Made by a program: the position numbers and the translations under genes. 29,313 nt of DNA from CAILKP01 sp038231815 (GTDB lineage Bacteria > Planctomycetota > Phycisphaerae > Phycisphaerales > UBA1924): assembly GCA_038231815.1 (NCBI GenBank), contig JBBRKQ010000048.1, forward strand, positions 1 through 29,313. The letters are read 5' to 3'. The notes beneath the pieces were generated by a model, which searched no databases, was not told the origin of the DNA, and saw only the letters and a list, made by a program, of their open reading frames with translations. Positions 1-9,054 of this stretch are shown here, in pieces. Position 1 is the stretch's first letter. The number at the start of each line of letters is the position of its first letter.

Positions 1-96
1 GGGCTGTTTCATAGCCGGCCCTCGCCTTTCGGCCGCCTGTCCCCTCATTTTCCCCGTTCGCCACCCCCACCTCCCGCCCCCCAAACCGTGTTTACC

Positions 97-1098
97 ATGA
101 CAAAGCCCGTCAACCACCCCACCCCCCTCACCATCGCCGTTACCGGGGCTACCGGCTTCGTCGGCCGCCACATAGTCCGTGAACTCCTAACCGCCGGCCA
201 CACCGTCCGCTGCCTGGTCCGCAGCAACGCTAAAGCCAAGTCCGTCCTCCCGGCCGACCGTCGCATCCAATTGGTCATCGGTGATGTCCTAGACCGCAAG
301 AGCCCCGCCGAGTTGGTCAAGAACGCTGATGCCTGCATCCACCTCATCGGCATCATCCGCGAGTCCGGCAACCAAACGTTCAAAAACATGCACGAGCTCG
401 CCACCCGAGCAATGCTTGATGCCGCCACCGCCGCAAACGTCAGCCGCTTCATCCACATGTCTGCCATCGGCGTCGTGCCGGACGGTAAGGCCGAGTATCA
501 GGTCACCAAATTCGAAGCCGAGAAAATGGTTCGCCGCTCCGGCCTGAACTGGACCATCTTCCGCCCCGGTCTCATCCACGGCAAAGGCGGCGAACTCTCC
601 GCCATGATCGCAAGCTGGTGCCGCGGACGCAGCGCTCCGTTCTTCTTCATCCCGTACTTCACTCGCTTAATTGAGCACGACCAGCCCGTGCTGCTCTCCC
701 GCGTCAGTCTCGAGTCCGCCCGCATCGCACCAGTGCATGTTGACGATGTCGCCAAGGCGTTCGTCGCGTCACTGCACAGCAGCGACAGCATCGGTGAAAT
801 CTACAATCTCACCGGCCCTGACAACATGGACTGGTCCACAATGCTGGCAACCTTCCGCAATGCACTGGCCGATGGTGATCGCACCTTGCCCATCATCGGT
901 CTGCCCGCGCGGCCGCACGCGTACATGGCGCTCGCTGCAAAGCGCATCAACCTCGGTTGGCTCTTCCCGTTTGATGCGGGGCAAGCTTTCATGGCCGAGA
1001 ACGATGCCGTCGCCGACTGCCACAAAGCCGCGATCCACCTCAACTTTCAACCCAGGGCCTTTGCGCCGTCCTTGCAGGCTTACGCCACCTCGATCTGA
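97..1098 (+). CDS. NDUFA9-like atypical SDR (NAD(P)-binding protein)
   Basis: This 333-residue protein is an atypical short-chain dehydrogenase of the complex I NDUFA9-like type. These proteins bind NAD(P) and act as nucleotide-sugar epimerase-like or quinone-linked oxidoreductases; the substrate cannot be read here. A Rossmann glycine motif GATGFVG lies at residues 17-23, an acidic VIGDVLD segment follows, Ser122 is in MSAIG, and a Y-x3-K pair sits at Tyr134/Lys138. The IFRPGLIHG segment is typical of the family. I chose ATG 97; an in-frame GTG at 88 would add three residues. No clear ribosome binding site is visible for either. The gene is followed by a 7-bp hairpin and a gap of about 210 bp before gspG, so it is probably a separate unit. 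Family assignment is firm; physiological role is not. Confidence 0.85.
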   Translation: MTKPVNHPTPLTIAVTGATGFVGRHIVRELLTAGHTVRCLVRSNAKAKSVLPADRRIQLVIGDVLDRKSPAELVKNADACIHLIGIIRESGNQTFKNMHELATRAMLDAATAANVSRFIHMSAIGVVPDGKAEYQVTKFEAEKMVRRSGLNWTIFRPGLIHGKGGELSAMIASWCRGRSAPFFFIPYFTRLIEHDQPVLLSRVSLESARIAPVHVDDVAKAFVASLHSSDSIGEIYNLTGPDNMDWSTMLATFRNALADGDRTLPIIGLPARPHAYMALAAKRINLGWLFPFDAGQAFMAENDAVADCHKAAIHLNFQPRAFAPSLQAYATSI

Positions 1099-1121
1099 TC
1101 AAAAAACACCACATTCGCTTG

Positions 1122-1139
1122 CACACCTCGCAAGGTGTG
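1122..1139 (+). terminator. Hairpin after the NDUFA9-like gene
   Basis: CACACCT-CGCA-AGGTGTG is a perfect 7-bp stem with a 4-nt loop, starting 24 nt after the stop codon. No T-run follows, so it may be a factor-assisted terminator or an mRNA-stabilising 3' end rather than a classical intrinsic terminator. Confidence 0.4.
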
Positions 1140-1310
1140 GCAGTCTCATTGTTTGAATTCTTTGCAACTCCGCGGCAACCGATTCCCGACCCAGCCATAC
1201 AAACTATGCCGGGAAGGGACGGCCAAAACAGGCCGATAATCCTGAAAGTACGCCGCACGTTCGCGTCCTCTGACCAGACTCCGATTCACATCATTTCTGG
1301 GAGTATCTCT

Positions 1311-1799
1311 ATGAACACTTCGATCGCAACCAATCCGTCGCCCACCCCCGCATGCGGTCTACTCCACCGCCAAAAGCGATCGCTTACGCGGGCGGCAATC
1401 GCCACTCGCCGCGGCTTCACGCTGCTTGAAATGGTCCTGGTCGCAGTGCTCATCGCTGCGTTGGCCACCATCGTCGTAGTCAACGTTGCTGGCAAGTCCA
1501 ACAAGGCCAAAGTCAGGTTTACCATGGCCCGCCTTGCACAGATCAAAGGCCAGCTCATCGAGTACAACACCGATTACGGCTCCTATCCGCCCGATCTCAA
1601 CACCCTCGTCACCGCAGGTAAAGGCTACATCGACAAAGTCCCCATGGATGACTTCCGTCGCCCCCTGAACTACCAGTTCCCCGGTTCTGCCGGCGACGCC
1701 AAACGCCCGTACGACCTGTACTCCACCGGCATTGACGGTATCCAAGGTACGCCCGATGACATCGATGTGTGGACGATGGACGACATGCCCCCGGGCTAA
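1311..1799 (+). CDS. gspG: Type II secretion major pseudopilin GspG
   Basis: A 162-residue prepilin of the GspG family, which polymerises into the pseudopilus that drives type II secretion. A long basic leader of 35 residues ends in RRG, followed by FTLLEM with the conserved Glu at mature position +5 and a hydrophobic stretch to about residue 58. A prepilin peptidase should cut between Gly35 and Phe36. The mature part has the GspG features: the LIEYNTDYGSYPP segment, a D-x2-RPLNY motif, and a C-terminal YDLYSTGIDG segment that in the family helps bind calcium. I chose ATG 1311 because GGGAG lies 7 nt upstream (1299-1303); the frame is open further upstream but that part has no family resemblance. 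It leads the secretion cluster, but 289 bp and a hairpin separate it from the next gene, which fits higher expression of the major subunit. Confidence 0.93.
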   Translation: MNTSIATNPSPTPACGLLHRQKRSLTRAAIATRRGFTLLEMVLVAVLIAALATIVVVNVAGKSNKAKVRFTMARLAQIKGQLIEYNTDYGSYPPDLNTLVTAGKGYIDKVPMDDFRRPLNYQFPGSAGDAKRPYDLYSTGIDGIQGTPDDIDVWTMDDMPPG

Positions 1800-1971
1800 T
1801 CGTCACTTCTCCGCGCAGCCAGCTATTCCCACATTCCGGTTTGGAAACCCGCCTGCCAGCTGCTAATCCCAGATTCAAACACGACCCAGCCCCGTCTCGC
1901 CAAAACCCAGACCTCGCTGCCAGTGAAGGGCGTACTACAAGGGCCCGGTGCCGATAAATCACGCAACCACC

Positions 1972-1988
1972 CAACAGCTCGGCTGTTG
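1972..1988 (+). terminator. Hairpin between gspG and the minor pseudopilin genes
   Basis: CAACAGC-TCG-GCTGTTG is a perfect 7-bp stem with a 3-nt loop inside the 289-bp space between gspG and the next gene. No T-run follows directly. It may be a partial terminator or an mRNA processing/stabilising element that keeps GspG in excess over the minor pseudopilins. The rest of this space is pyrimidine-rich and has no gene I can support. Confidence 0.35.
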
Positions 1989-2088
1989 CTGCAAGCCTGA
2001 ACTGCGTCATTCTGCCTCCGCCATTCTGCCTTCTGCCTCGTCCTTTTCTCTGTGATCTCTCTCCTTTTGTTTCCCTTCCCTCTGCTCC

Positions 2089-2790
2089 GTGAACCTCCGC
2101 CGATCCATCTCGAGGCCTCGCTGCTCCGCCCGCGGCGTCACGCTGCTGGAAACCATCCTCGCCGCAGCACTGCTCGCCGGTGTTGCCGGAGCAATCGTCA
2201 ACGCCTTGGCTGGCATGGCAAGCAGCGAAGATAAACGCCGCCTTCGTCTCGCTGGATACGAGGTCGCCAACCGTCTCGTACTTCAATACACAGACGACTC
2301 CAACAAAATGCCCGAGCAGGGCGCTCCGTACGAGTATCAGCCCGGCGTCTTCTTTCGCTACACACTTAGTAAGCTCCCCTTGAAGCTCGAGATCCCGCCC
2401 GACTCAGTCATGGAGCCCACCGGCTGGGGTGCTGCCGAGGCAACACTCAAGCAGCTTGTCCTGCTCGATGTCAAAGTCTTCGTCAGTAACGAACGTGGTG
2501 ATTTCATTCAGCCCATCGCCCAGCTCACCCGCTGCTACCACCCTTGGCCGCTCTACTCAAGTAACCCTGATGCGCGCCGTCGCTGGTTCCAGGATCAAGG
2601 CAACCTCGCCAAGCTCACCTCCGCCATGATGGAGAGCATCGGCAACCAAGGAAGTGGTTCGGGCAGCGGTTCAGGTTCAGGTGCTGGTTCAGGCGGCTCA
2701 GGCCGGGGCGGTTCCGGTACATCCGGCGGCACACGCAGCCCCCGTGGCGACACCATCGGCCCAACACCATCCAGCTCCGGAGGTAGATGA
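2089..2790 (+). CDS. Minor pseudopilin, GspI-like
   Basis: A 233-residue prepilin-type protein. The 16-residue leader ends in SARG and is followed by VTLLET, with Glu21 at mature +5, and a hydrophobic helix to about residue 45, so it should be processed by the prepilin peptidase and enter the pseudopilus tip. Its place between gspG and gspJ suggests the GspI role, but the family identity of the globular part is not obvious. The last 45 or so residues are Gly/Ser-rich, a tail not seen in standard GspI, which is also much shorter (about 120-130 residues). The start is GTG 2089 without a visible ribosome binding site. The stop overlaps the gspJ start in an ATGA at 2787-2790, indicating translational coupling. 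Confidence 0.75.
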   Translation: MNLRRSISRPRCSARGVTLLETILAAALLAGVAGAIVNALAGMASSEDKRRLRLAGYEVANRLVLQYTDDSNKMPEQGAPYEYQPGVFFRYTLSKLPLKLEIPPDSVMEPTGWGAAEATLKQLVLLDVKVFVSNERGDFIQPIAQLTRCYHPWPLYSSNPDARRRWFQDQGNLAKLTSAMMESIGNQGSGSGSGSGSGAGSGGSGRGGSGTSGGTRSPRGDTIGPTPSSSGGR

Positions 2791-3896
2791 TGAAACGCCA
2801 GCTAAAGTCCGCCAGCACCCGGCACGCTTGCCCCGCGCGGGCTAATTCCCGCAGTGCCGCTCGCTCCGGCTTCACGCTGCTCGAACTCATCATGGCAAGC
2901 GTTCTTGGCTTGGTCATCATCCTCGCCAGCTTGTCGCTCATGTCCGCCATGCGGGCTACCGATGAGCGCACCAAAGACCGCAACGCCGCATCAGCTGAGC
3001 TATCCCGCACGCACCAAGTCCTCAGCCGCGCCTTTGGCTCCATCGTCGTCAAAGCCACCCAGCCCCGCCAGCCAACTCGCCCTGCAGTAGCAACGACGGT
3101 GCCGACTGACCCCAAAGCCCCCGCCGACGCCACGAATAAAGACCAGCAGCGTCCAGAGGATCTCACGCCTCCCCGCGTGCTGCTCGAGCAAGACAGGGCA
3201 AACGCTGGCCAGCAGCGCCTTGAACTAACCGTCTCCGAACCACCACTCATGGCCGGTATTGACGGCACATCCTTGCCCGGAGAACGCGCTGAGTGGTTCA
3301 GCAAAACCCGCGGTGCATTTGAGCTCAAGCCCGCCAAAATTGGCGTCGGTCTTGATTTGTTCTGGGTCGTCTACCCCTTGCCCAATGAAGATCAGAATCC
3401 CCCAAACGATCCAGCCAAGACCGATCCTTTAAACGCCGCCGGTGCAACCGGTGAAGGCATCGCCCCGCCACCGCTCGAGCCCGCGGTCGATGGTCCGATC
3501 CAGCAATCAAACGAGCCCGTGGCTTCGCTGCTCGTGGCCCGCAACCTCGAACGCTGCAACTTCCGCCTCGTTCGCTCCGGTGAAAATGGCCTCATCGAGC
3601 CGCTGACAGAAGCCCGAGTTGCCACCGAAGAAGAACTTCCCGCGTATCTCGAAATGGACATCGCTACCAAGCAGGGCCAAAGCGCTACCTGGATGTTCGA
3701 AGTCGGCTGGACCGTCGAGCCGCGCAAACCGCCCGGCTCACGCAACGTCGCCGACACGCTCCGCGGCGGTAAGGACGGCGCAGCCGCCGCTTCCGGACGA
3801 TCATCCGCCAGTGGCCGAGGCAGCTTCGGTGGCAGCAAAGATACCCGCGGTGCCACCTCCGCCAAAGAGGGCAAATCCAGCGGAGGTGAAAAGTGA
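2787..3896 (+). CDS. gspJ: Minor pseudopilin, GspJ-like
   Basis: A 369-residue prepilin-type protein. A basic leader ends at Ser27-Gly28, followed by FTLLEL with Glu33 at +5 and a hydrophobic helix to about residue 52. In the family, GspJ joins GspI and GspK to form the pseudopilus tip complex. The protein is much longer than typical GspJ (about 200 residues): the middle is rich in Pro, Asn and Asp, and the last 45 residues are rich in Gly, Ser, Arg and Lys. Two adjacent ATG codons can start it (2787 or 2790); GGAGG at 2779-2783 is better spaced for the second. The start overlaps the upstream stop, and the stop overlaps the gspK start, so the three genes are coupled. Assignment as J rests on order and size; the pseudopilin nature is clear. 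Confidence 0.75.
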   Translation: MMKRQLKSASTRHACPARANSRSAARSGFTLLELIMASVLGLVIILASLSLMSAMRATDERTKDRNAASAELSRTHQVLSRAFGSIVVKATQPRQPTRPAVATTVPTDPKAPADATNKDQQRPEDLTPPRVLLEQDRANAGQQRLELTVSEPPLMAGIDGTSLPGERAEWFSKTRGAFELKPAKIGVGLDLFWVVYPLPNEDQNPPNDPAKTDPLNAAGATGEGIAPPPLEPAVDGPIQQSNEPVASLLVARNLERCNFRLVRSGENGLIEPLTEARVATEEELPAYLEMDIATKQGQSATWMFEVGWTVEPRKPPGSRNVADTLRGGKDGAAAASGRSSASGRGSFGGSKDTRGATSAKEGKSSGGEK

Positions 3897-4861
3897 ATCC
3901 AAGCAATTCCAAATTCACCCGCCAGTCTTCCCTACGCCCTCGCCTCCGCCTCACCGCGGGCTTCGCCCTCCCTCTGGTCATGCTGGTTTCGTTCTTCGCC
4001 GCCGGTGCTCTGGCAATCATGGTCGAGCGGCAATCAACCGCTCGTCTCGCGGCCGCTCGCCAAATCGCCGGCTATCAGAACCACCACGCCCAAGCCGGCC
4101 TTAAGCAATTGCAAACCGCCTGGAGCCAGTTGTTTCGTACAAATGAAGATCGTCGCCAAGCCCGCGGCATCATCGGATATGACATCACCGTCGAGGGCGC
4201 GTTTGAAGGTGGCCGTATGGAAGTCCGCCTCACCGATGCCCAAGGCAGCCTCCGCCGCCGCACTGTCGATCTTGATCCGGTCGTCTGCGATGTGCTCAAC
4301 GATGCCGCAGATTCACTGGGCGTTGCAAAGTCAGCAGATCTGAGCATGTTCCGGGACCGTGGCCCCGGTCAAGTCAGCCTTGATTCCGCCCCGGCTGAAG
4401 TGCTCTCGGCAATCGCCAGAGCCGTTGACCCCAGCGCATCGGCCTCCGCCTTCGCCGAGGCTGTCCTGCAACTCCGTGCCGAGCGTCACCTCACCCAGGC
4501 AGACATGCGCACACTCACGCAGGCCACCGGCCTTCCCGATGAGAAACTCCGCATCCTCGAGCAGTGCGTCGTCACCGATGCAACGCTCTGGCAGATGATC
4601 GCCACAACCCGCGGCTCAACAGGCGGCTTCGCAGATCGCCAAGGTGGCCTAGTCATCGGTGCCATCAAGGCCGGCACCCAAAGCTCCCCGGCAGGAGGCG
4701 GCGCTTCCGGCCAGTCCACCCCACCGGTGAACCTGCCCTCAGCGAACCCGGGTTCTGCAGGTGGCAACGGCGCCTCAAACTGGACATTCCTGAGTTGGGG
4801 AATCATCGATGATGCCGAAGCTGAACGCTTCGAATCTAAGTCCAACTCGCGCAAGAAGTAA
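3893..4861 (+). CDS. gspK: Minor pseudopilin GspK
   Basis: A 322-residue GspK-type protein. The leader ends in Ala22-Gly23, followed by FALPLVML; there is no Glu at mature +5, a known hallmark of GspK among pseudopilins. A hydrophobic helix runs to about residue 43. The middle contains an LDSAPAEVLSAIA segment and a QLRAERHLTQADMRTLTQATGL helix-rich region, as in the helical insert of GspK, where the DSAPAEVL motif is typical. GspK caps the pseudopilus tip and is thought to control its length. The start is GTG 3893 with GGAGGTGA just upstream, overlapping the gspJ stop as GTGA. The last 60 residues are rich in Gly, Ser and Pro. A 233-bp space follows before the next gene of the cluster. Confidence 0.85.
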   Translation: MNPSNSKFTRQSSLRPRLRLTAGFALPLVMLVSFFAAGALAIMVERQSTARLAAARQIAGYQNHHAQAGLKQLQTAWSQLFRTNEDRRQARGIIGYDITVEGAFEGGRMEVRLTDAQGSLRRRTVDLDPVVCDVLNDAADSLGVAKSADLSMFRDRGPGQVSLDSAPAEVLSAIARAVDPSASASAFAEAVLQLRAERHLTQADMRTLTQATGLPDEKLRILEQCVVTDATLWQMIATTRGSTGGFADRQGGLVIGAIKAGTQSSPAGGGASGQSTPPVNLPSANPGSAGGNGASNWTFLSWGIIDDAEAERFESKSNSRKK

Positions 4862-5094
4862 ACGCTCCCGTATCGACAGCCTCAAGGGCAAACGCACCAA
4901 GTCGCCCTACCAACTGGCGTTTTCTGGTCCCAACCCCGTGCCGCGGCGGCCAACAAAGCCACGGAGTATTTCTTCAAAGCTGTGACACCCCGTGAATTTG
5001 GCAATTTCGCCACTTGACACTTTCGTCCCAAGCCCTCCCGTCCCGATACACCCCATACCCTGTTGCCTCGCACGATTACTCTTAGCTGCCGTAT

Positions 5095-6030
5095 ATGCAC
5101 GCATCTCTGGCCAACTCGTTGATCCGCCGCGCTCGTCTTTGGACCGGCATCTTGGCCGCTGCCGCGGCTGGCGCGATCTTCGTACCGCTGGGTTTCAGCA
5201 AACCTACAGCTGAGAAAATCGCCCTTTCTACGAACACCACCAAATCCGGTGCGCCGGCAACCCTGCCACCAAGCTACAGCCAATTCACCGCAGCGCTTGA
5301 TTCAACAGAGCTCGCCTCCCATCTCAACAAAACAGCGCCAATTGTCCCTGTCACCAAGCCAAAAGAAGTAGCCGCCAAGCCTGGCGAAGCGCCGCCTCCG
5401 CCGCCTCCACCTCCGCCCCCGGTATGGCGCTATATCGGCGCGATCATGTTCGGTGACGACCGCCGGGCCATCGTCGTGGTCAATGAGAAACAGCAGATCG
5501 CCAAAGTCGGTGACACCGTTGACGGTTCCAACGTCAAGCTCATTGAAACCGACCACCTTATCGTCACCGATTCAGCGGGTGCGGACAAACGCATCGACCT
5601 GGCACCCCGCCAGACCCGGGCCCTTTCCGTGCAGGAAGCCGCGGCACCACCCCCCGCGATACCGGCTCATGCCGCCAAGGGCATGAATTTCGGCGAGCTG
5701 GGTACTGATGAAGCCAGCGTGGGCCGACTCAAAGGTTTTTATAATCAGTGGGAGCAGGACCTGCCCCGCATGCGCGAGCCCATGGTTCGTAGCCGTCTGG
5801 CGAAAGTTGAAAAGCTGCTCCGCGAAGGTGATATCAGTCCCGACGATCTTGCCGGCCACCTAAAGGGCCTTCCGCGAAGTCCGGAATTCGCTGAATTGGA
5901 ACACCGATTTACCAGCGGTGATATCGATTCGGGCACGTTCCGAAAGTTGGCAGGCGGCGTGATCAACCAGCAGCTTGAGAGCACCCACCAGCCGGGCGAT
6001 AAATTCGGCGCTCCCGGAGGCAAGCGGTGA
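5095..6030 (+). CDS. GspC/PilP-like inner-membrane connector of the type II secretion system
   Basis: A 311-residue protein with one N-terminal membrane anchor (about residues 17-36), a periplasmic linker and a run of ten prolines at about 100-109. Residues 110-170 resemble the HR domain of GspC or the PilP domain: WRYIGAIMFGDDRRAIVV, then KQQIAKVGDTVDGSNVKLIE, then DHLIVTDSAG and a closing beta strand. In the family this domain contacts the secretin and links it to the inner-membrane platform. Instead of the usual PDZ domain, the C-terminal 120 residues are charged and helical and unfamiliar. The start ATG 5095 has no obvious ribosome binding site. The stop overlaps the next start as GTGA at 6027-6030. 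Position before the GspL/GspM-like genes supports the role; GspC versus PilP type cannot be decided by eye. Confidence 0.7.
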   Translation: MHASLANSLIRRARLWTGILAAAAAGAIFVPLGFSKPTAEKIALSTNTTKSGAPATLPPSYSQFTAALDSTELASHLNKTAPIVPVTKPKEVAAKPGEAPPPPPPPPPPVWRYIGAIMFGDDRRAIVVVNEKQQIAKVGDTVDGSNVKLIETDHLIVTDSAGADKRIDLAPRQTRALSVQEAAAPPPAIPAHAAKGMNFGELGTDEASVGRLKGFYNQWEQDLPRMREPMVRSRLAKVEKLLREGDISPDDLAGHLKGLPRSPEFAELEHRFTSGDIDSGTFRKLAGGVINQQLESTHQPGDKFGAPGGKR

Positions 6031-8258
6031 GTTCAGTCCTGTGTCACGTAGATCTTCTCCAGCGTGGTGCCATCGCCGCATCGGCCCGCCTAATCGATGC
6101 GCGAACCAGCGCCGCCTGGGCCTTCACCCGCTCCGGCTCCGATGCCGACGATGCACCCCGCGAATCCGTCGCAACACTCGCCCGCTGGATAGTCCAGCAA
6201 CTTGCCGCCACCAGCGCCGAGCCCGATCTGACGCTGTGCCTAGATGTTGACCAAGCGACCTGTGGCTGGGTCACTGCCTCAGGCAGCGATGAAAAAGCTG
6301 TCAAATCCGCCGTCCGCGATGCCCAATCTGGCGAGCGTGAAGATGCTGGCCAGACTACCCCTGCCAACTGGCTCAAAGTTGGTGAGCCAAACGCAGATCT
6401 TTCTGTGCAGGCACTTCAAGCCCCGCAAATCCAGACCAAGCGTGGAGCCAAGCTCTCAAAGGCCGCTGGTAAGAACGCGGGTGCCTCGGCCCGCGCCGCC
6501 GTGGCCGCGCGTGAACGCCTCGCCGTTGTGGCCCTGCCGGACATCGCCGCCCGCGCTCTGATCGATGAACTCGATCGCGTCGATCAGCCCGTCGCCCGAA
6601 TCATGACCCTCTGGCACGCCCTTGCCGAAGCTTGGGACCCCAGCCGCTCTGATGTGGCCGCAGTACTAAAGGGCAGCAGTGAATCGCGCATCGTCGCTGA
6701 TGATGTCAATGCGACTGCAACCATTCTGCTCGATCCGCGCGGTCGCATCCTCTGGACTTGGCAGCAGGGGGGCCGCATGCTCTGCGCCGGCTCGCTCAGG
6801 CTCGCCATCGTCGCTCTCGCGAGCGACTCGCCAGACAACGCCGACGGCACCTCCCGCGCCCAGCCGCCGCTGCTGGAAATCACTGCCAGCGAAATTGCCC
6901 GCCTCACCGCAGACTGGCTCGCCTGGGCCGCGCAAATCGGTGTCGGTCCGTCCGTCATTACCGTCATTGGCCAGCAGGACTTGGCCGCCCCCGGCCTCAG
7001 CGAACGCTTCAGCGCTGCTACCCCGCTCATGGCCGTGGCTCTGGCAATCGGCGCTTCCTGGCCCGGCTCGCTTGTCACTGCCAATGCAGAGGCAGCGCCC
7101 ATCGAGGCGACGCTGCGTCGCGTGCTCGATGGCAACACCAAAGCCGCCGCCGCACAACAGCAAGTTGATCCGCGCACCGGCTTAGTCGAGCTCGCTTCCC
7201 GCCCCGGCAAGGCCAGCCGCATGGTCTACCGCTGGTCCGCGGCAGCCGCCTTCGCCGCTGCTATGGTGCTCATCGCACTGTGCGTGCGCGTGGTGATGGA
7301 AGCCAACGCCACCGCCGCAGCCCGCACCCAGGCTGTTGCAGACCGTGCCGAATTGCTCAAGAGCCTGATCCCCGTCGCGCCCAAGATCATGACCGAGCAG
7401 CGACAGACCACGTATCTGCAAACGCTGCTGACAGAGCGCGAGCGTCAGCGCACCGCAATCGTTCCTGAAAAGCCCATCGTCCCTGAACTCGGCCGCTTGC
7501 TTGCCGCTGCCTCGGCCCAGCCCAACCTCACGCTCCGTCGTGTCTCGGCCTCATCAACCACCGGCTTCCGTGCTGAGTTTAACGTTCCCGACGCCACCAC
7601 CGGCGCGCAATTGACCGACAAACTCGCAACAATCCCGCCATCAACTCCCGAGTTTGTAACCTGGAGCGCCAGCGATTCCCGCATCGGTGATGTCTTCTCG
7701 GTCACCGCAACGGGCACATGGTCCGGCAAGGCCGTAACTGCGGCCAAGCCTGATGCCGTAAAGCCCGCAGCCAAGCCTGCCGCCAAGCCGGGTGATGAAT
7801 CGGAAAAACCTGCGGATCCAAAGCCCGAATCAAAGGCTGAACCAAAGCCCGAAACCAAACCTGAGGTCAAGCCTGAGGCAAAGCCTGAGGTCAAGCCCAA
7901 CGCAAAGCCACAGCCAAAGCGTCCGCTCACGCCCACAAATGTGCCCCAACCCGCCGTAAAGCCTCAGCCCTCTGAGCCTTCACAAACGGCTCCGGCAGCC
8001 CCGCCTCTAGCGCCCCCGGTCGGTGACGATCCGGTCGAGCCAATGCCCCTGAAACCAATCGAGGGAGGCGACATCGCAGGCGCCCCGGCAACGGCCGCCA
8101 TTTCATCGGAAAGCACTCCGGCTGTCACGCCGATTGTTTTCCCTGCCGCTCAGCCAAATCCAGCCGCCAAGCCAACGACAACCACCACGACCACCGCAAA
8201 GAAGTCGCCAGCAGCTCCCGCATTACCTCAGGCCACGAAGCGCGGAGGGCCAAACTAA
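6027..8258 (+). CDS. GspL-like platform protein (cytoplasmic domain, TM, PilN-like domain, Lys-Pro tail)
   Basis: A 743-residue protein whose layout fits GspL, or PilM fused to PilN. The N-terminal 400 residues are soluble and would be cytoplasmic. One membrane segment lies at about 403-424, followed by a helical stretch and a small alpha/beta domain (about 490-570) as in PilN/GspL periplasmic domains. From about residue 572 the protein is low complexity, with repeated Lys-Pro-Glu units encoded by 12-nt repeats near 7740-7930 and a Thr run near the end. In the family, GspL binds the GspE ATPase through its cytoplasmic domain and pairs with GspM. The start is GTG 6027 with GGAGG 6 nt upstream, overlapping the GspC-like stop. 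Usual GspL is about 400 residues, so the long tail and large N-domain are unusual. Function is inferred from topology and position. Confidence 0.65.
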   Translation: MSSVLCHVDLLQRGAIAASARLIDARTSAAWAFTRSGSDADDAPRESVATLARWIVQQLAATSAEPDLTLCLDVDQATCGWVTASGSDEKAVKSAVRDAQSGEREDAGQTTPANWLKVGEPNADLSVQALQAPQIQTKRGAKLSKAAGKNAGASARAAVAARERLAVVALPDIAARALIDELDRVDQPVARIMTLWHALAEAWDPSRSDVAAVLKGSSESRIVADDVNATATILLDPRGRILWTWQQGGRMLCAGSLRLAIVALASDSPDNADGTSRAQPPLLEITASEIARLTADWLAWAAQIGVGPSVITVIGQQDLAAPGLSERFSAATPLMAVALAIGASWPGSLVTANAEAAPIEATLRRVLDGNTKAAAAQQQVDPRTGLVELASRPGKASRMVYRWSAAAAFAAAMVLIALCVRVVMEANATAAARTQAVADRAELLKSLIPVAPKIMTEQRQTTYLQTLLTERERQRTAIVPEKPIVPELGRLLAAASAQPNLTLRRVSASSTTGFRAEFNVPDATTGAQLTDKLATIPPSTPEFVTWSASDSRIGDVFSVTATGTWSGKAVTAAKPDAVKPAAKPAAKPGDESEKPADPKPESKAEPKPETKPEVKPEAKPEVKPNAKPQPKRPLTPTNVPQPAVKPQPSEPSQTAPAAPPLAPPVGDDPVEPMPLKPIEGGDIAGAPATAAISSESTPAVTPIVFPAAQPNPAAKPTTTTTTTAKKSPAAPALPQATKRGGPN

Positions 8259-8263
8259 TTATC

Positions 8264-8986
8264 ATGTCCGCAGCACCTCTGAATCCGCTTGGCAGTTCGA
8301 TGGGCTCTATGAGCCCGCTCGCCCCGCTCACTCCCATGATGGGGCAGGCTTCCGGCCAGAACCAGCCAGCCGCCGCCCGCCCGACACAATCGCCAGTCGG
8401 TGATGATGCCCGAACCGAGCTCATCGGTGCCGCCCAGCGCCACGAGCGGCGCAATCGCCCCCGCTACTTGGTGGTGCTGGCAATATTAGTAGCCATCGCC
8501 GCGGCGATTTACCTCGTCGTCGCCGCTTCGGAACTTACTGTCGCCCGCGATGCACTCCAAGCCGATGTGGACCAGACGGTCAAGCTCCGCACCCTGGGTG
8601 AAAAGCTCTTGGCCGTACAGGCCGAGATGGACAGCGAGGACATGCGCCAGCGTCTCGATCCTTCCGTGCAGGTTTTCGCAGAACTCAACCGCCTCGGCAG
8701 TGAGGCCGGACTGATCCAAGGTAACAACTTCAAGCTGGAAGACCGCGGCATCGCCGATCCGATCAAAGACACCGATCTTGTGCGCAAAAAATGGAATGCC
8801 ACGCTCGTCGCCCAGCCTGCTGAGGCCATCTTCCGCTGGCTGACTGAGGCCAGCAAAATCAACGGTGTTGAGGTTAGTTTCATCAACGAATTCAGGCCCG
8901 GCGCCGGCACCCCCGAGGGCGAGCCACGCTGGGATTGTTCGATCATCTTTATCCGCATCCAAAAGAAAGTTGGCGGCAATAAATAA
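8264..8986 (+). CDS. GspM/PilO-like platform protein
   Basis: A 240-residue protein with a Pro/Gln-rich, probably disordered cytoplasmic N-terminus (1-65), one membrane segment at about 68-88, a predicted coiled coil (about 90-130, heptad-like TVARDALQADVDQTVKLRTL) and a C-terminal alpha/beta domain ending in a WDCSIIFIRIQKK strand. This layout matches GspM and PilO, which pair with GspL/PilN in the inner membrane. It begins 5 nt after the GspL-like stop; GGAGGG lies 14 nt upstream of ATG 8264, a rather long spacing. Sequence similarity to known GspM is not obvious, so the call rests on topology and operon position. Confidence 0.65.
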   Translation: MSAAPLNPLGSSMGSMSPLAPLTPMMGQASGQNQPAAARPTQSPVGDDARTELIGAAQRHERRNRPRYLVVLAILVAIAAAIYLVVAASELTVARDALQADVDQTVKLRTLGEKLLAVQAEMDSEDMRQRLDPSVQVFAELNRLGSEAGLIQGNNFKLEDRGIADPIKDTDLVRKKWNATLVAQPAEAIFRWLTEASKINGVEVSFINEFRPGAGTPEGEPRWDCSIIFIRIQKKVGGNK

Positions 8987-9054
8987 GCTGCCGGCCGCTC
9001 CCTGAACGACTCTCGCTCGACTCCGCATTTGTGCGCTAGTTTCTGATCCGCCCC

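Noticed and set aside
2007..2045. Short direct repeats ATTCTGCCT in the gspG-gspI gap
   Set aside because: Only two or three imperfect units of a simple pyrimidine-rich sequence; not enough to call an element.
5014..5050. TTGACA before the GspC-like gene as a promoter
   Set aside because: No acceptable -10 lies 15-19 nt downstream.
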